A stretch of DNA of 64,000 nucleotides from Candidatus Nanoarchaeia archaeon (GCA_028279755.1 JANQNB010000020.1:62001-126000), one strand, 5' to 3'. Numbered from the stretch's first letter, positions 35,148 to 44,781 are shown. Notes: generated by a model not told the origin, from the sequence alone. Made by a program: numbers and translations.

Positions 35148-37703
35148 ATGAGAATGAAAGAAAAGATACGGATGATGCCCTTGTTCCTCCTAGTCCTGAT
35201 GCTCTCACCTTCCACCCTTGCCTTGTCTGACATCGACACGACCGGCACTGCAGACGGCAATGACTTCACTGAAGGCGGCAGCCAGACCCTCACAAATAGC
35301 ATCTCTGGGAATGCCGCAACAGCTGACAGCGCCACTTTCAGTCTTGGTCTCACCTGCACGAATTGCATTGGTGGCCCGGAAGTTGATGAGTCAAGCCTGT
35401 CAGGGCTTGCGAGCTCCTTGACAGCAGGCGATCTCAGCTGCACTGACTGCCTGAACGAGACAGAGATCCAGGATGTCTTCCTCTTGAACACCGGCGATGT
35501 CGGGACAGGCACGTACAGTTTCGAAGGCGGCGTGTTCCACATCGATGCGACGAGGAATCTCGTCGGTTTCAACACTGCCAATCCTGACCAGCCATTGCAT
35601 GTGGAAGGCCAGTTCTACATCAACCACGCGACTGTGCCCGTGTATCTGAACGGCAGCGGCTTCTCTGACAATTCGAACCTGTGGCGTCTCGTGACTCAGG
35701 ATGGCTTCTTCAGGATCGACAGGAACACCAACACAGACCCGGATTTCTCGACATACCAGTCTGTCTTCAAGATATTCAATGACGGCACCATCTGGCTTGG
35801 CGGCACTGGCGCCGATATTGTGCTCGGCACGAGCGAATACCAAAACCCAACGATGGTGATCCAACCAGATGCAGGCAATGTCGGAATCGGCACCCAAGAT
35901 CCCAACAATCTGCTTCATCTCTATGATGAGGATAATGATAATGCCATCGAACTTGAATCATCCACTGACTGGGTCTTCGGTCTTGACAAGAGCGACGGCG
36001 GCCGGTTCAAAGCGACGCAAGGCCTCACCTTCGGCACGAACGATTTCTTCACAGTCTGGGGCAGCAACCTCGGCATCGGCACGACGAGCCCGGAAGAGCG
36101 GCTCCACGTCCATACCTCGTTGAAAGAAACGCCCGCTGACCTGGTTGAGGTTGGCGTGCTCTTGGACGGTGACATGAACCTTTCTGCTGACTTTGATGTC
36201 TATGTCGTTGGCAAGTATGCGTATCTGCCCTCGTTCGGTGATGATGGCCTGACAATCATTGATATCAGCGATCGAACAAATCCCCGGCAAGTCGGTTTTG
36301 TCAGTGACTCTGAGAGCGGCGGGACTGCGACGACACTCGATGGAGCGTTCGGAGTCAAAGTCGTGGGCAACTACGCGTATGTCACTGCCTTGCTCGATAA
36401 TGGACTGTCGATCATTGATATCTCTAACCCGTCAGCTCCTGTGGAAGTCGGCTATCTGAACGACTCGGTAACCTTGGCGGGAATCTACGGTTTGGACGTC
36501 TCTGGAGGATATGCCTATCTCTGTGCAGGTGGCACTGAAGGGCTGGTAATCCTGGATGTCTCCGACCCAACCGACCCATTCATCACGGGTTTTGTCAATG
36601 ACTCTGAGGCTGGCGGTACCGCGAGCATGCTCGAGTCTCCTTGGGACGTAGAAGTCCGTGGCAAGTACGCGTATGTGACTGCATGGGATGATAATGCCTT
36701 GTCGATCATTGATGTGTCTGATCCGACGAATCCTGTTGAGATAGGCGCGATCAACGATTCGTTCACTGGCGGGACAGCGACTGCCATTCGGAATCCGTCA
36801 GGAGTGGCTGTTGCCGGAAGATATGCGTATGTCACCTCAGACGCTGACAATGCCGTTGCTGTCATTGATGTCTCAGATCCTGCCAACCCCGTAGAGGTGG
36901 CTAATATCTCTGACACTGAGTCAGGCGGCACTGCGACAGTATTGGATGGCCCGACCGGCCTTTTCTTGGCTGGCGACTTTTTGTATGTTGCTGCGTACGA
37001 CGATTCAGGGCTCTCAGTCATTGACATCTCAGACCCGACAGCGCCTGTTGAAGTCGCCACGATCGTCGATGGCGGTGAGGCGACGTCTATTGAGGGGATA
37101 TACTCCCCTTTTGTGAGCGGGAGATATGCCTATGTACCCGCTGCTATTGATGAGGATTTCACGATCATCGATCTCCAGGGGTATAAAGGCCATGCCGCTA
37201 CAATTGGCAATCTCGACGCTGGCACGCTCCATGTCACGAACGAGCTTGATGTCGGCAACAATCTCTTTGTGCATGACAGCGTGAGCGTCGGCCCGCAAGG
37301 CGCGTTCAGCCAGGGCGAAGTTCATGTCTCCGGGAACACTAGGATCCAGACGCCGACGATGTATCTCACCATCTCGACCTTGAACGGAACGCATGACTGC
37401 GACGACGACCCAGACAATTGCTGCTATCCTGGCTATCATATGTGCACTGCGATGGAATTCCTCTATGGTGGCCGCCAGATCGAGGATCTCGGCGCATATG
37501 ACCGGGACGGAACCCCGGTGGCCACGTATGGCGATGTCGATCCAGGGGATGACAGCTCTGCCACTGACTGCACGGGTTGGACTTCTGATTCATCGAGCCA
37601 GGAAAAATACCAGTGCCAGTACTCGACCGCGCTGGCCTTCAGCTGCACGATCACGCTCAATGACTGCCATAACACAGATCCAATATGGTGTTGTAGTGAT
37701 TAG
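35148..37703 (+). CDS. secreted LVIVD propeller protein with Cys-rich C-terminal domain
   Basis: Same architecture as 29163; 'HDCDDDPDNCCYPGYHMCTAMEFLYGGRQIED...WCCSD'. Confidence 0.85.
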   Translation: MRMKEKIRMMPLFLLVLMLSPSTLALSDIDTTGTADGNDFTEGGSQTLTNSISGNAATADSATFSLGLTCTNCIGGPEVDESSLSGLASSLTAGDLSCTDCLNETEIQDVFLLNTGDVGTGTYSFEGGVFHIDATRNLVGFNTANPDQPLHVEGQFYINHATVPVYLNGSGFSDNSNLWRLVTQDGFFRIDRNTNTDPDFSTYQSVFKIFNDGTIWLGGTGADIVLGTSEYQNPTMVIQPDAGNVGIGTQDPNNLLHLYDEDNDNAIELESSTDWVFGLDKSDGGRFKATQGLTFGTNDFFTVWGSNLGIGTTSPEERLHVHTSLKETPADLVEVGVLLDGDMNLSADFDVYVVGKYAYLPSFGDDGLTIIDISDRTNPRQVGFVSDSESGGTATTLDGAFGVKVVGNYAYVTALLDNGLSIIDISNPSAPVEVGYLNDSVTLAGIYGLDVSGGYAYLCAGGTEGLVILDVSDPTDPFITGFVNDSEAGGTASMLESPWDVEVRGKYAYVTAWDDNALSIIDVSDPTNPVEIGAINDSFTGGTATAIRNPSGVAVAGRYAYVTSDADNAVAVIDVSDPANPVEVANISDTESGGTATVLDGPTGLFLAGDFLYVAAYDDSGLSVIDISDPTAPVEVATIVDGGEATSIEGIYSPFVSGRYAYVPAAIDEDFTIIDLQGYKGHAATIGNLDAGTLHVTNELDVGNNLFVHDSVSVGPQGAFSQGEVHVSGNTRIQTPTMYLTISTLNGTHDCDDDPDNCCYPGYHMCTAMEFLYGGRQIEDLGAYDRDGTPVATYGDVDPGDDSSATDCTGWTSDSSSQEKYQCQYSTALAFSCTITLNDCHNTDPIWCCSD

Positions 37704-37704
37704 A

Positions 37705-38184
37705 ATGAAACGAACCATGAAAACAATGACTGCACTCTTGCTGCTTGCTACCCTCCTGCTGGCAGGGTGCGCGCAATATGATTTTCAGATCGACGATCAG
37801 GCCTTCGCACAGGAACAGATGGCGCATGCCGCGACGCTCGGAACGATTTATCTGAACGACAAGAGCCAGCAGGGTGACCACAACTGCGATGATACACCAG
37901 AGAACTGCTGCGTCGCAGGCTATCATTTCTGCGATGTCAACGAGGTGCGTGCCGGTGGTCGACGCATGGAGTACAGCGGGACTGAACGGGAAACCACCCC
38001 GTACAACACGAACGGCGATGTGCAGTCGCATCAGAATAGCGCATCGTATGACTGCAGCAAGTGGAGCACAACCACGAGTTCACGCGCCTGGCGAACTGGT
38101 TGCCTGTACACCACTACTATCACCTGCGATTCCAACAACGGCTTGTGCACCGGAAATCTGCGACAATGGTGCTGTTCACGATGA
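37705..38184 (+). CDS. lipoprotein consisting almost only of the Cys-rich C-terminal domain
   Basis: Start trimmed to 37705 (MKRTMKTMTALLLLATLLLAGCAQ lipobox); 'HNCDDTPENCCVAGYHFCDVNEVRAGGRRMEYSGTERETTPYNTNGDV...WCCSR'. Confidence 0.85.
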   Translation: MKRTMKTMTALLLLATLLLAGCAQYDFQIDDQAFAQEQMAHAATLGTIYLNDKSQQGDHNCDDTPENCCVAGYHFCDVNEVRAGGRRMEYSGTERETTPYNTNGDVQSHQNSASYDCSKWSTTTSSRAWRTGCLYTTTITCDSNNGLCTGNLRQWCCSR

Positions 38185-39029
38185 GATTGCTCTTCGTTGT
38201 GTTGTGCAGCTCACTGCTCATATCGGCATGCGCTGGCAATGAGCAATGTGAACGGCTCGCGTACGACAATAAGCACGGGTTGAATGTCGTCTTCTTCCCT
38301 GACGGCTATGGAGAGCAAGAAGCAGACGAGCTTGCACACTACGCAATGGAGAGCATCCTCGCGAAAGAACCGTTCACCTCCAAGCCGTTCATCAATTTCT
38401 ATCGTGTCAAGAACGACGACCCAAGCATCTGCGTCGAAGGCGTCGCCGGCGATGTCATCGGCGGGTTCTCGCACGATCCCCTCGCACCGCTCGACTGCGA
38501 CATCGCGCGTGTCAAGGAACTCGTGAACCAATGCAATATCCCGAAAGGCAAGATCATCGTGTTGACAAACGAAACCGTGGCTGCCCAGACCTCGCTGGGC
38601 TTTCACGAAAGCGGGGTCATGTTCCTGGACATGAAGAACCAGCCGCCAGAGATCATCCAGCACGAGTTCGGGCATTTCTTCGGCCTGGTCGATGAGAAAG
38701 TCAAGCTGTACAGTTTCGCGCTCGGTCCAGGATGGGAGCCAGCGCCCAACTGCGTCACAAGCCTGGACAAAGCAGAGTTGCAGTGGCGTTGGTTGTACCC
38801 TGCAGAGCACGAGTTCGAGCGAGGCTGTGCCGGCAATCCTGACTGGTACAAGCCTGAATACCCGGTCTTGATGAGCGAGTTCCCGGATCCGAGCTGGAAC
38901 TACGGCGTGTTCAACGAATGGTATCTCGGCCAGGTGCTCGACTGCTGCTATGCCCGCACGCCCCCGTTATGTCATGCATTCTTCTCAGCATATCCTGCAT
39001 GGACTGACTGCAGAGCCGAAAGTCATTAA
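38181..39029 (+). CDS. M64-like (IgA peptidase-type) zinc metallopeptidase lipoprotein
   Basis: MRLLFVVLCSSLLISACAG; 'NVVFFPDGYGEQEADELAHYAMESILAKEPFTSKPFINFYRV', zinc motif HEFGHFFGLVDE; ATGA overlap with 37705-38184. Confidence 0.8.
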   Translation: MRLLFVVLCSSLLISACAGNEQCERLAYDNKHGLNVVFFPDGYGEQEADELAHYAMESILAKEPFTSKPFINFYRVKNDDPSICVEGVAGDVIGGFSHDPLAPLDCDIARVKELVNQCNIPKGKIIVLTNETVAAQTSLGFHESGVMFLDMKNQPPEIIQHEFGHFFGLVDEKVKLYSFALGPGWEPAPNCVTSLDKAELQWRWLYPAEHEFERGCAGNPDWYKPEYPVLMSEFPDPSWNYGVFNEWYLGQVLDCCYARTPPLCHAFFSAYPAWTDCRAESH

Positions 39030-39053
39030 TACCAAGCAGCCAATCCTGGACTG

Positions 39054-41393
39054 ATGGGGGACGTCCGTTCACTCTCACGCCTTGCACTGTATATTGTCAT
39101 CCTGCTTTCCGGCTGTGCAGCCCTGATCTACGAGCTTATCTGGGCACGCAGCCTCCACCTGGTCTTTGGCGTGAGCAGCCTGGCAGTCGCGACTGTCGTC
39201 GCGGTCTTCATGCTTGGCATCGCAATAGGTAGCTGGCTGTTCGGCATGTACGCAGAGAAGAGCAAGGACGTGCTCACCGCGTACGCGTATCTTGAGCTGG
39301 CCATCGCCCTCACCTCGACCTTCACTTTCCTCCTCCTCACCCGGTTCGAGCTCGTCGAATCGCTGTATTATTCTCTCTACAACAACACCTCGTTCTTCCT
39401 GCTCTCGCTCGGTCGCCTGGTCATCGCGTCCATCATCCTCTTACCGCCTACGATCTGCATCGGCGGCACCATCCCGCTCGTGACAAAATATCTCGTGCGC
39501 AAGGACCAGGCGCTCGGCGCTGACTTCAGTAAGATCTATTACATGAACACGCTCGGCGCGCTCATCGGCGTCCTCGCTACAGGATTTCTCCTGGTACGCT
39601 ATCTCGGGCTCACGAAAAGCTTCTACCTCGCTGTGCTGCTCAACCTCCTCGTCGTGCTCTGCATCTTCCTCTTCTCCCGCAAGGAGAAAGCGAGCAGAGA
39701 CACCCGCACGCACAAGGCCGCTTCCGGCATGCGCTCCATGCTGCCAATCCTCTTCATGACAGGATTCATCGCGCTTGCCTTTGAGGTCGTGCTCATCAGG
39801 CTGTACAGCATCTACAGCCAAGCCACCACCTACTCATTCACGATCATCCTCGCCGGCTTTCTCGCCGGCATCGCGCTCGGCAGCTACCTGATCAGCGAAT
39901 TCGTCGACACCTTCAAGCGTCCGCTCGCGCACTTCCTCACCTATCTCACGCTTGCAGCGCTTGTCGGCTCGCTCCTGCCAACGATCATGACGCGGATCGT
40001 CGGCCGCTCCCTTGTCGGCGAACTCGTCGCCGGCTACCTCGCTGCGCTCGCCTTCGCAACCCTGCTCGGCCTGCTCTTCCCGCTCGGCGTTCGCCTCTAC
40101 GCCGGATCGACGAAACACATCGGCATCAAGACCGGCAAGGTCTACTTCATGAACACGCTCGGCGCAGTCCTCGGCAGCCTCGCAGCAGGCTTTTTCTTCA
40201 TCCCCTTCCTCGGCATGCGCAACACAGTCGGCGTCCTTGCCCTGCTCAGCTTCCTGATCAGCGGCGCCTTGCTCCTGCAGCATCCCAGCAAGAAGCTCGT
40301 CATCCCTTATCTTGGCGTCGTGCTTGTCACTGGCCTGATCCTCAGTGTGAGCCCTGCGCACTATTACCACAGCGAAGACGCGAGCGACGAATTGATATTC
40401 TATGCCGAAGGATTGAGCGGCACTGTCTCGGTCGTGGCATACGCTGACCGGGGCGAGACGTATCGCGAACTCGCGGTCGACAGCGACGCAGTAGCAGGCA
40501 ATAATCCCACGATGACGATCGATTCGAAGCTCCTCGCGCACCTGCCGGTGCTGCTCCATCCCGATCCGCAACGCGCCGCTACTGTTGGCTATGGCAGCGG
40601 CGGCACAAGCTACAGCATGCTGCTCCACGACGTGGACGTCTATGGCCTGGAGATCGAGCACGAGGTCATTGCGGCAAGCGAGTACTTCCCAGGCCTCAGC
40701 AAGGGCGTGCTCGAGCACGAGCGCTTCCATCTCGTGGTGGACGACGCGCGCAACTATCTGCACGCGACAGAAACAGCGTTCGACGTCATCGTCACTGACG
40801 TGACCAACCTGAAATACAAGAGCAACCCCTCGCTCTACACTGTCGATTACTTCGAGATCATGCAGGAACGACTCACTGAAGACGGCATCGCCGCTGCCTG
40901 GGTGCCGCTCGGCGGCCTGAGCTACAACGACCTGCGCATCCTCATCGCGAGCTTCCATGAAGTCTACGAGCACACGACTGTATGGTTCTACAGCGAAGGC
41001 TTCACCCACTTCGTGATCTTTATCGGCACGCCCGAACGGCTTATCGTCGACATCGACGACATCGAGGAGCGGATGCCGCCATTGCAGGAAGATCTCGACA
41101 CTCTCTCCATTGGAGAGGCTGGAGAGCTCGCGTCGATGCTGCTGCTCGGCGAAGAGGATGTAGCGCGCATCTCCGAAGGAGTGCCTCTGCACACGGATGA
41201 GCACCCAGTGCTGGAATACTCTGACATCTCGCAGTATCGTATGGTCGCGCCGTTGACCAATCTCAAGCTTTTGCTCGCGCAGCAGGACGAGGATCTCAGC
41301 CTCTACTACCTGGCTGAGCATCAGGAGGAGATGGGAGAACGCCTGGAACACATCCTCGGCCTGCACACAGGTGCCATCCGCGGCTTCACCTAA
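39054..41393 (+). CDS. membrane-fused spermidine synthase-like protein (multi-TM + SpeE-type methyltransferase fold)
   Basis: 'GCAALIYELIWARSLHLVFGVSSLAVATVVAVFMLGIAIGSWL', 'GGTSYSMLLHDVDVYGLEIEHEVIAASEYF...DDARNYLHATETAFDVIVTDVTNLKYKSNPSLYTVDYFEIMQERL'. Confidence 0.88.
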   Translation: MGDVRSLSRLALYIVILLSGCAALIYELIWARSLHLVFGVSSLAVATVVAVFMLGIAIGSWLFGMYAEKSKDVLTAYAYLELAIALTSTFTFLLLTRFELVESLYYSLYNNTSFFLLSLGRLVIASIILLPPTICIGGTIPLVTKYLVRKDQALGADFSKIYYMNTLGALIGVLATGFLLVRYLGLTKSFYLAVLLNLLVVLCIFLFSRKEKASRDTRTHKAASGMRSMLPILFMTGFIALAFEVVLIRLYSIYSQATTYSFTIILAGFLAGIALGSYLISEFVDTFKRPLAHFLTYLTLAALVGSLLPTIMTRIVGRSLVGELVAGYLAALAFATLLGLLFPLGVRLYAGSTKHIGIKTGKVYFMNTLGAVLGSLAAGFFFIPFLGMRNTVGVLALLSFLISGALLLQHPSKKLVIPYLGVVLVTGLILSVSPAHYYHSEDASDELIFYAEGLSGTVSVVAYADRGETYRELAVDSDAVAGNNPTMTIDSKLLAHLPVLLHPDPQRAATVGYGSGGTSYSMLLHDVDVYGLEIEHEVIAASEYFPGLSKGVLEHERFHLVVDDARNYLHATETAFDVIVTDVTNLKYKSNPSLYTVDYFEIMQERLTEDGIAAAWVPLGGLSYNDLRILIASFHEVYEHTTVWFYSEGFTHFVIFIGTPERLIVDIDDIEERMPPLQEDLDTLSIGEAGELASMLLLGEEDVARISEGVPLHTDEHPVLEYSDISQYRMVAPLTNLKLLLAQQDEDLSLYYLAEHQEEMGERLEHILGLHTGAIRGFT

Positions 41394-41424
41394 AGCTTTA
41401 TAAGCGCCAAGCCCGGATTCTGGA

Positions 41425-42672
41425 ATGGTGGTATTGGTGGCAGGTGGTCGCGTCGACAGGTTTGTAGCGCTGGGACTCCTCGCATCCCTCTTCTGCATCG
41501 GGCTTGTCCAGGCTGTCGACCTCAACTGCACGTTCAAGGCCTCGTGCTCAGGCTCTGAAGTCGGCCTGCTCCGCGCTGAGAATGACAGCGGGGGCTATAA
41601 CAACGCGCACATCGAGCTGATGAACGACTCTGGCACGAATTACAGCTACACTCTCTGCTGCGATACCGATGTCAACCACACGCTCAACAACAGCTGCAGC
41701 CATGAGAACCGGACGATCGTCATCCGCATCAATGGCACCAACGACACGCATGCGCAGGAGCCTGGCATCGATACCTATGTCGAGAGCGTCTGCATGGCCC
41801 TGAGCCCCGGCAACCTCACATGCGAGTATGTGAACACGACCTGCAGCGCAGGCTATAGCCCGTTCTTCAGCATGGCATCCTCTGAGAGCAACGGCGGCCT
41901 GGAGAACCAGTCGAACGCGCACCTCGGGAACTATACATGGTACACACTCAGCGTGTGCTGCCAGGGCGGGAACGCGCGGCCGAGCGTGCCGATCCTCCAA
42001 TACCCGCTCGACGGGAATGACAGCGTATTCGAACGCAACATCACCTTCGACTGGCAGGACTCTACGGATCCGGACGGGGACGAGATCAATTACACCTTCA
42101 ACCTGAGCCAGGCCACGTGCCCTGACGACGTCTACCAGAACGTGACCCCAAGCACGTACACCAGCGGCGAGCTTTGCGTCGACCAGGTCTTCTGGTGGAA
42201 AGTCAAGGCCTGCGATCCCTACGGGTGCAGCGCGTGGAGCGACTTGTGGAACTTCACCATCGCGAGCGTCATCGGCGTCACGTTCGACGTGAACAACACC
42301 GACTTCGGCTCTATGGCGAGGAACACGACCGATAACACGACCGATAACACGCCGCCGCCGTTTGAGGTGAACAACACAGGGAATGTGAAAGTGAATGTCA
42401 CGTTCAAGGCAGACGATCCTCTCTATGACTCGGAATACCTGGACAACAGCAGCTTCCAATACAAGGCGCGCGAATATGAGACCAACGCGTACGCGAGCGG
42501 GCAAGAGACGTGGACAAACGTGTCTGACACCCTGACTGCCCTGTTCACCAACCTGCATTACACCGCAAGCCACGACGCAGCCTATGTCGATATCCTCGTC
42601 GACCTGCCTTACAATGAAACAGCCGGTTATAAGAGCAGCATCGTGAATATCACAGCAAGCTACAATGGTTAA
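41425..42672 (+). CDS. secreted FN3/Ig-like surface protein
   Basis: Signal peptide; 'RPSVPILQYPLDGNDSVFERNITFDWQDSTDPDGDEINYTFNLS' FN3-like; ends in beta-strand-like 'SSIVNITASYNG'. Confidence 0.8.
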   Translation: MVVLVAGGRVDRFVALGLLASLFCIGLVQAVDLNCTFKASCSGSEVGLLRAENDSGGYNNAHIELMNDSGTNYSYTLCCDTDVNHTLNNSCSHENRTIVIRINGTNDTHAQEPGIDTYVESVCMALSPGNLTCEYVNTTCSAGYSPFFSMASSESNGGLENQSNAHLGNYTWYTLSVCCQGGNARPSVPILQYPLDGNDSVFERNITFDWQDSTDPDGDEINYTFNLSQATCPDDVYQNVTPSTYTSGELCVDQVFWWKVKACDPYGCSAWSDLWNFTIASVIGVTFDVNNTDFGSMARNTTDNTTDNTPPPFEVNNTGNVKVNVTFKADDPLYDSEYLDNSSFQYKAREYETNAYASGQETWTNVSDTLTALFTNLHYTASHDAAYVDILVDLPYNETAGYKSSIVNITASYNG

Positions 42673-43807
42673 AATGAGAAAATGCCTCTTCGCAACACTG
42701 GCGATCATCCTCTTGATCATCCCGACAGTGAGTGCGCTCCAGGTCAGCCCTGCAGTGAAATCTTTCACACTGGAACCAAGCGCTGTGGATACGTACGAGC
42801 TCCGAATCATCAATGACCAGCGCATCGAGCTTGAGGTTTCCCTTGCGGCGCAGGGCGACTATGCAGGCCTGGTCACGATCGAGCCGAGCAGTTTCTCCCT
42901 TGCTGCGGACGAGGGCTCGCGACGCGCGACAGTAACGGTCACTCACCCGCCTGAGAACGAGCTCACGCCTGGCAGGAACACGATACCGCTCCGCGTGAGC
43001 GGCACGAATCGTGGCGGCCAGTTCGGCGGCGCAGTCTCGCTGATCCATAACCTTCACGTGTATCGCGCGTACGACGGCGTGTTCTTTGAAGGCGTCCTCT
43101 CAGCAGAGGACGCGACCAGTCCTGACGACCCTGTCGCGTTTGTCCTGAGCCTTGTCAACCGCGGCGAGCAGACAGGACGCGCCGAAGGCCATGTCGTGGT
43201 GGCAGGTACTGTGCCCCTCACTGCGGAATTCTCTGCAGTCGAGATCGGTCCTGGACAGGAAGGCAAGATGACAGCGGAATTAGGCGGGCTTGCCAGGGGT
43301 GCCTATGACGCGACTGCGCTGCTGACATACCAGGACCGTGGCGAAACAGTCACGAATGAATACGCGACCACTGTCACGGTTGGCGCGCCTGCTGTTACCA
43401 TGCGGCAACCGATAGCCGAGCTTATCGCCGGCGAGATCGCACAGGTCGACGTGCCGGTAACCGTGCACTGGAACAGGGAGCTGGACGTGAATCTCCGTCT
43501 GGAACTCCACGACGGCGAAACACTGCTTGCGCAAGCGACAAGCGCAACTGTCACGCTTGCTCCGAACGCAGAAGGAGAGCTGCGCGCTTTCCTCGAAGTA
43601 CCGGAACTCGCGGCTGGCGACTACCGTCTCAGCGCGACAGTGCAGAGCGAGCAGGAACTCGAGACCGCAACCTGGCTGGTTCCTGTGGCGGCGCCAGCAG
43701 CGCCCTTGCCTGTCGCGGTCGCGCAAGCATTCCCGCTTTGGCTTGTCCTTGCACTCATTGTCCTTGCGATCTTCGCCTTCCTGTTGTGGAGGCAAAAAGA
43801 TCGCTAA
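42665..43807 (+). CDS. membrane-anchored Ig/MSP-like protein with C-terminal TM
   Basis: Overlaps upstream gene by 8 nt; same layout as 7479-8648 and 45542-46837; C-terminal TM 'FPLWLVLALIVLAIFAFLLW'. Confidence 0.82.
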   Translation: MVKMRKCLFATLAIILLIIPTVSALQVSPAVKSFTLEPSAVDTYELRIINDQRIELEVSLAAQGDYAGLVTIEPSSFSLAADEGSRRATVTVTHPPENELTPGRNTIPLRVSGTNRGGQFGGAVSLIHNLHVYRAYDGVFFEGVLSAEDATSPDDPVAFVLSLVNRGEQTGRAEGHVVVAGTVPLTAEFSAVEIGPGQEGKMTAELGGLARGAYDATALLTYQDRGETVTNEYATTVTVGAPAVTMRQPIAELIAGEIAQVDVPVTVHWNRELDVNLRLELHDGETLLAQATSATVTLAPNAEGELRAFLEVPELAAGDYRLSATVQSEQELETATWLVPVAAPAAPLPVAVAQAFPLWLVLALIVLAIFAFLLWRQKDR

Positions 43808-43865
43808 TATGTTTTGAGCATTTCTTACTTTCTCAGTAACTATTTCGAAATGAAAAAGAGTAAAC

Positions 43866-43873
43866 TTTATATA
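43866..43873 (+). promoter_or_regulatory. TATA box for 43899 operon
   Basis: tttatata 26 bp before ATG; upstream dyad TTACT-N5-AGTAA at 43824-43838. Confidence 0.6.
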
Positions 43874-43898
43874 CCTCTGAGCCAGGATTTACAATATC

Positions 43899-44132
43899 AT
43901 GGAAAGCGATATCTCGAGGAATACGATCTTTGTCCTGGTCATCCTCACGCTTCTCGTTTCAGTGCTCGGCACCTGGACAGTGCTCACCCATGTCGAAGAA
44001 GGATTCGCAGCCCCACCGATAGCCCAGCGGACTGATCGTGGCAGCGGCGAAGTCCAATTCGCAATTGTTGCGCCTAAGGAAGGAGCAGTCAGCGAACCAG
44101 CAACAGGGCGAGTCGTGTTTGAAATACAATAG
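43899..44132 (+). CDS. small N-terminally anchored secreted protein, 77 aa
   Basis: MESDISRNTIFVLVILTLLVSVLGTW hydrophobic N-terminus resembling the two genes that follow. Confidence 0.65.
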   Translation: MESDISRNTIFVLVILTLLVSVLGTWTVLTHVEEGFAAPPIAQRTDRGSGEVQFAIVAPKEGAVSEPATGRVVFEIQ

Positions 44133-44140
44133 GGGAGACT

Positions 44141-44767
44141 ATGGACATTTCGAACAGAGCTCTCGCAATCTTCTTTGTCTTCGCAATCGGCTTCAGCCTG
44201 TTCGCCACGCTGATCAACCTTGATGAGATCAATAAGATCACAGGACGAGCCGCTTCAGACACCGGCGAGACCAATTTCACGATCCAGTCTGATATCCAGA
44301 TCGTGTTCACCACGAGCCAGATCAACTTCGGGACCGGTTCTGTGAACAACACTGATGGCGGACCGACGATTTGCGAGAACTGCACGCTCAATTCTGAAAG
44401 CACCCGCTCGTTCAACTGCAGTGGCTTCAACACTGTTGCGACAGGTTTCGTGATAGAGAACCAGGGCAACCTTGACGTTTCCTTGAACATCTCGAGCAAC
44501 GAGACGGTTGCGCAGTTCGTCGGCGGGAACAGCACGATCCGCGCGTTCCAGTGGAAGATGGCGCAGGCAGCAGAACCGGGTTCATGCGGTGCGGGCTTGA
44601 ACCCGACGTCATATGCGACCGTGACCACGACGAACACGACAGCCTGCACTGATTTCAACAGTGCCGGTGCGAACAACGTGCTGGAGATGGACATCCAGAT
44701 CATCATCCCGCAGAACGCATCCACAGGTGAGCGGGCAGCGACGATCACTGCCTGGGGCTGGGAGTAA
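44141..44767 (+). CDS. TasA/WxL-like small surface protein, paralogue 1
   Basis: Hydrophobic N-terminus, beta-rich body 'TNFTIQSDIQIVFTTSQINFGTGSVNNTDGG...ITAWGWE'. Confidence 0.7.
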   Translation: MDISNRALAIFFVFAIGFSLFATLINLDEINKITGRAASDTGETNFTIQSDIQIVFTTSQINFGTGSVNNTDGGPTICENCTLNSESTRSFNCSGFNTVATGFVIENQGNLDVSLNISSNETVAQFVGGNSTIRAFQWKMAQAAEPGSCGAGLNPTSYATVTTTNTTACTDFNSAGANNVLEMDIQIIIPQNASTGERAATITAWGWE

Positions 44768-44781
44768 TCCTTGAACTTCTC

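Noticed and set aside
23002-38184. Prophage/provirus interpretation of the fibre-like genes
   Set aside because: Signal peptides on the genes and no terminase, capsid, portal, integrase or lysis gene visible in the window.
39834-41537. 567-aa antisense ORF
   Set aside because: Lies opposite the clear spermidine-synthase-like gene; composition (Val/Asp/His/Arg-rich, no domain) is typical of shadow ORFs in GC-rich coding DNA.
41548-42825. 425-aa antisense ORF
   Set aside because: Shadow of two secreted-protein genes on the + strand.
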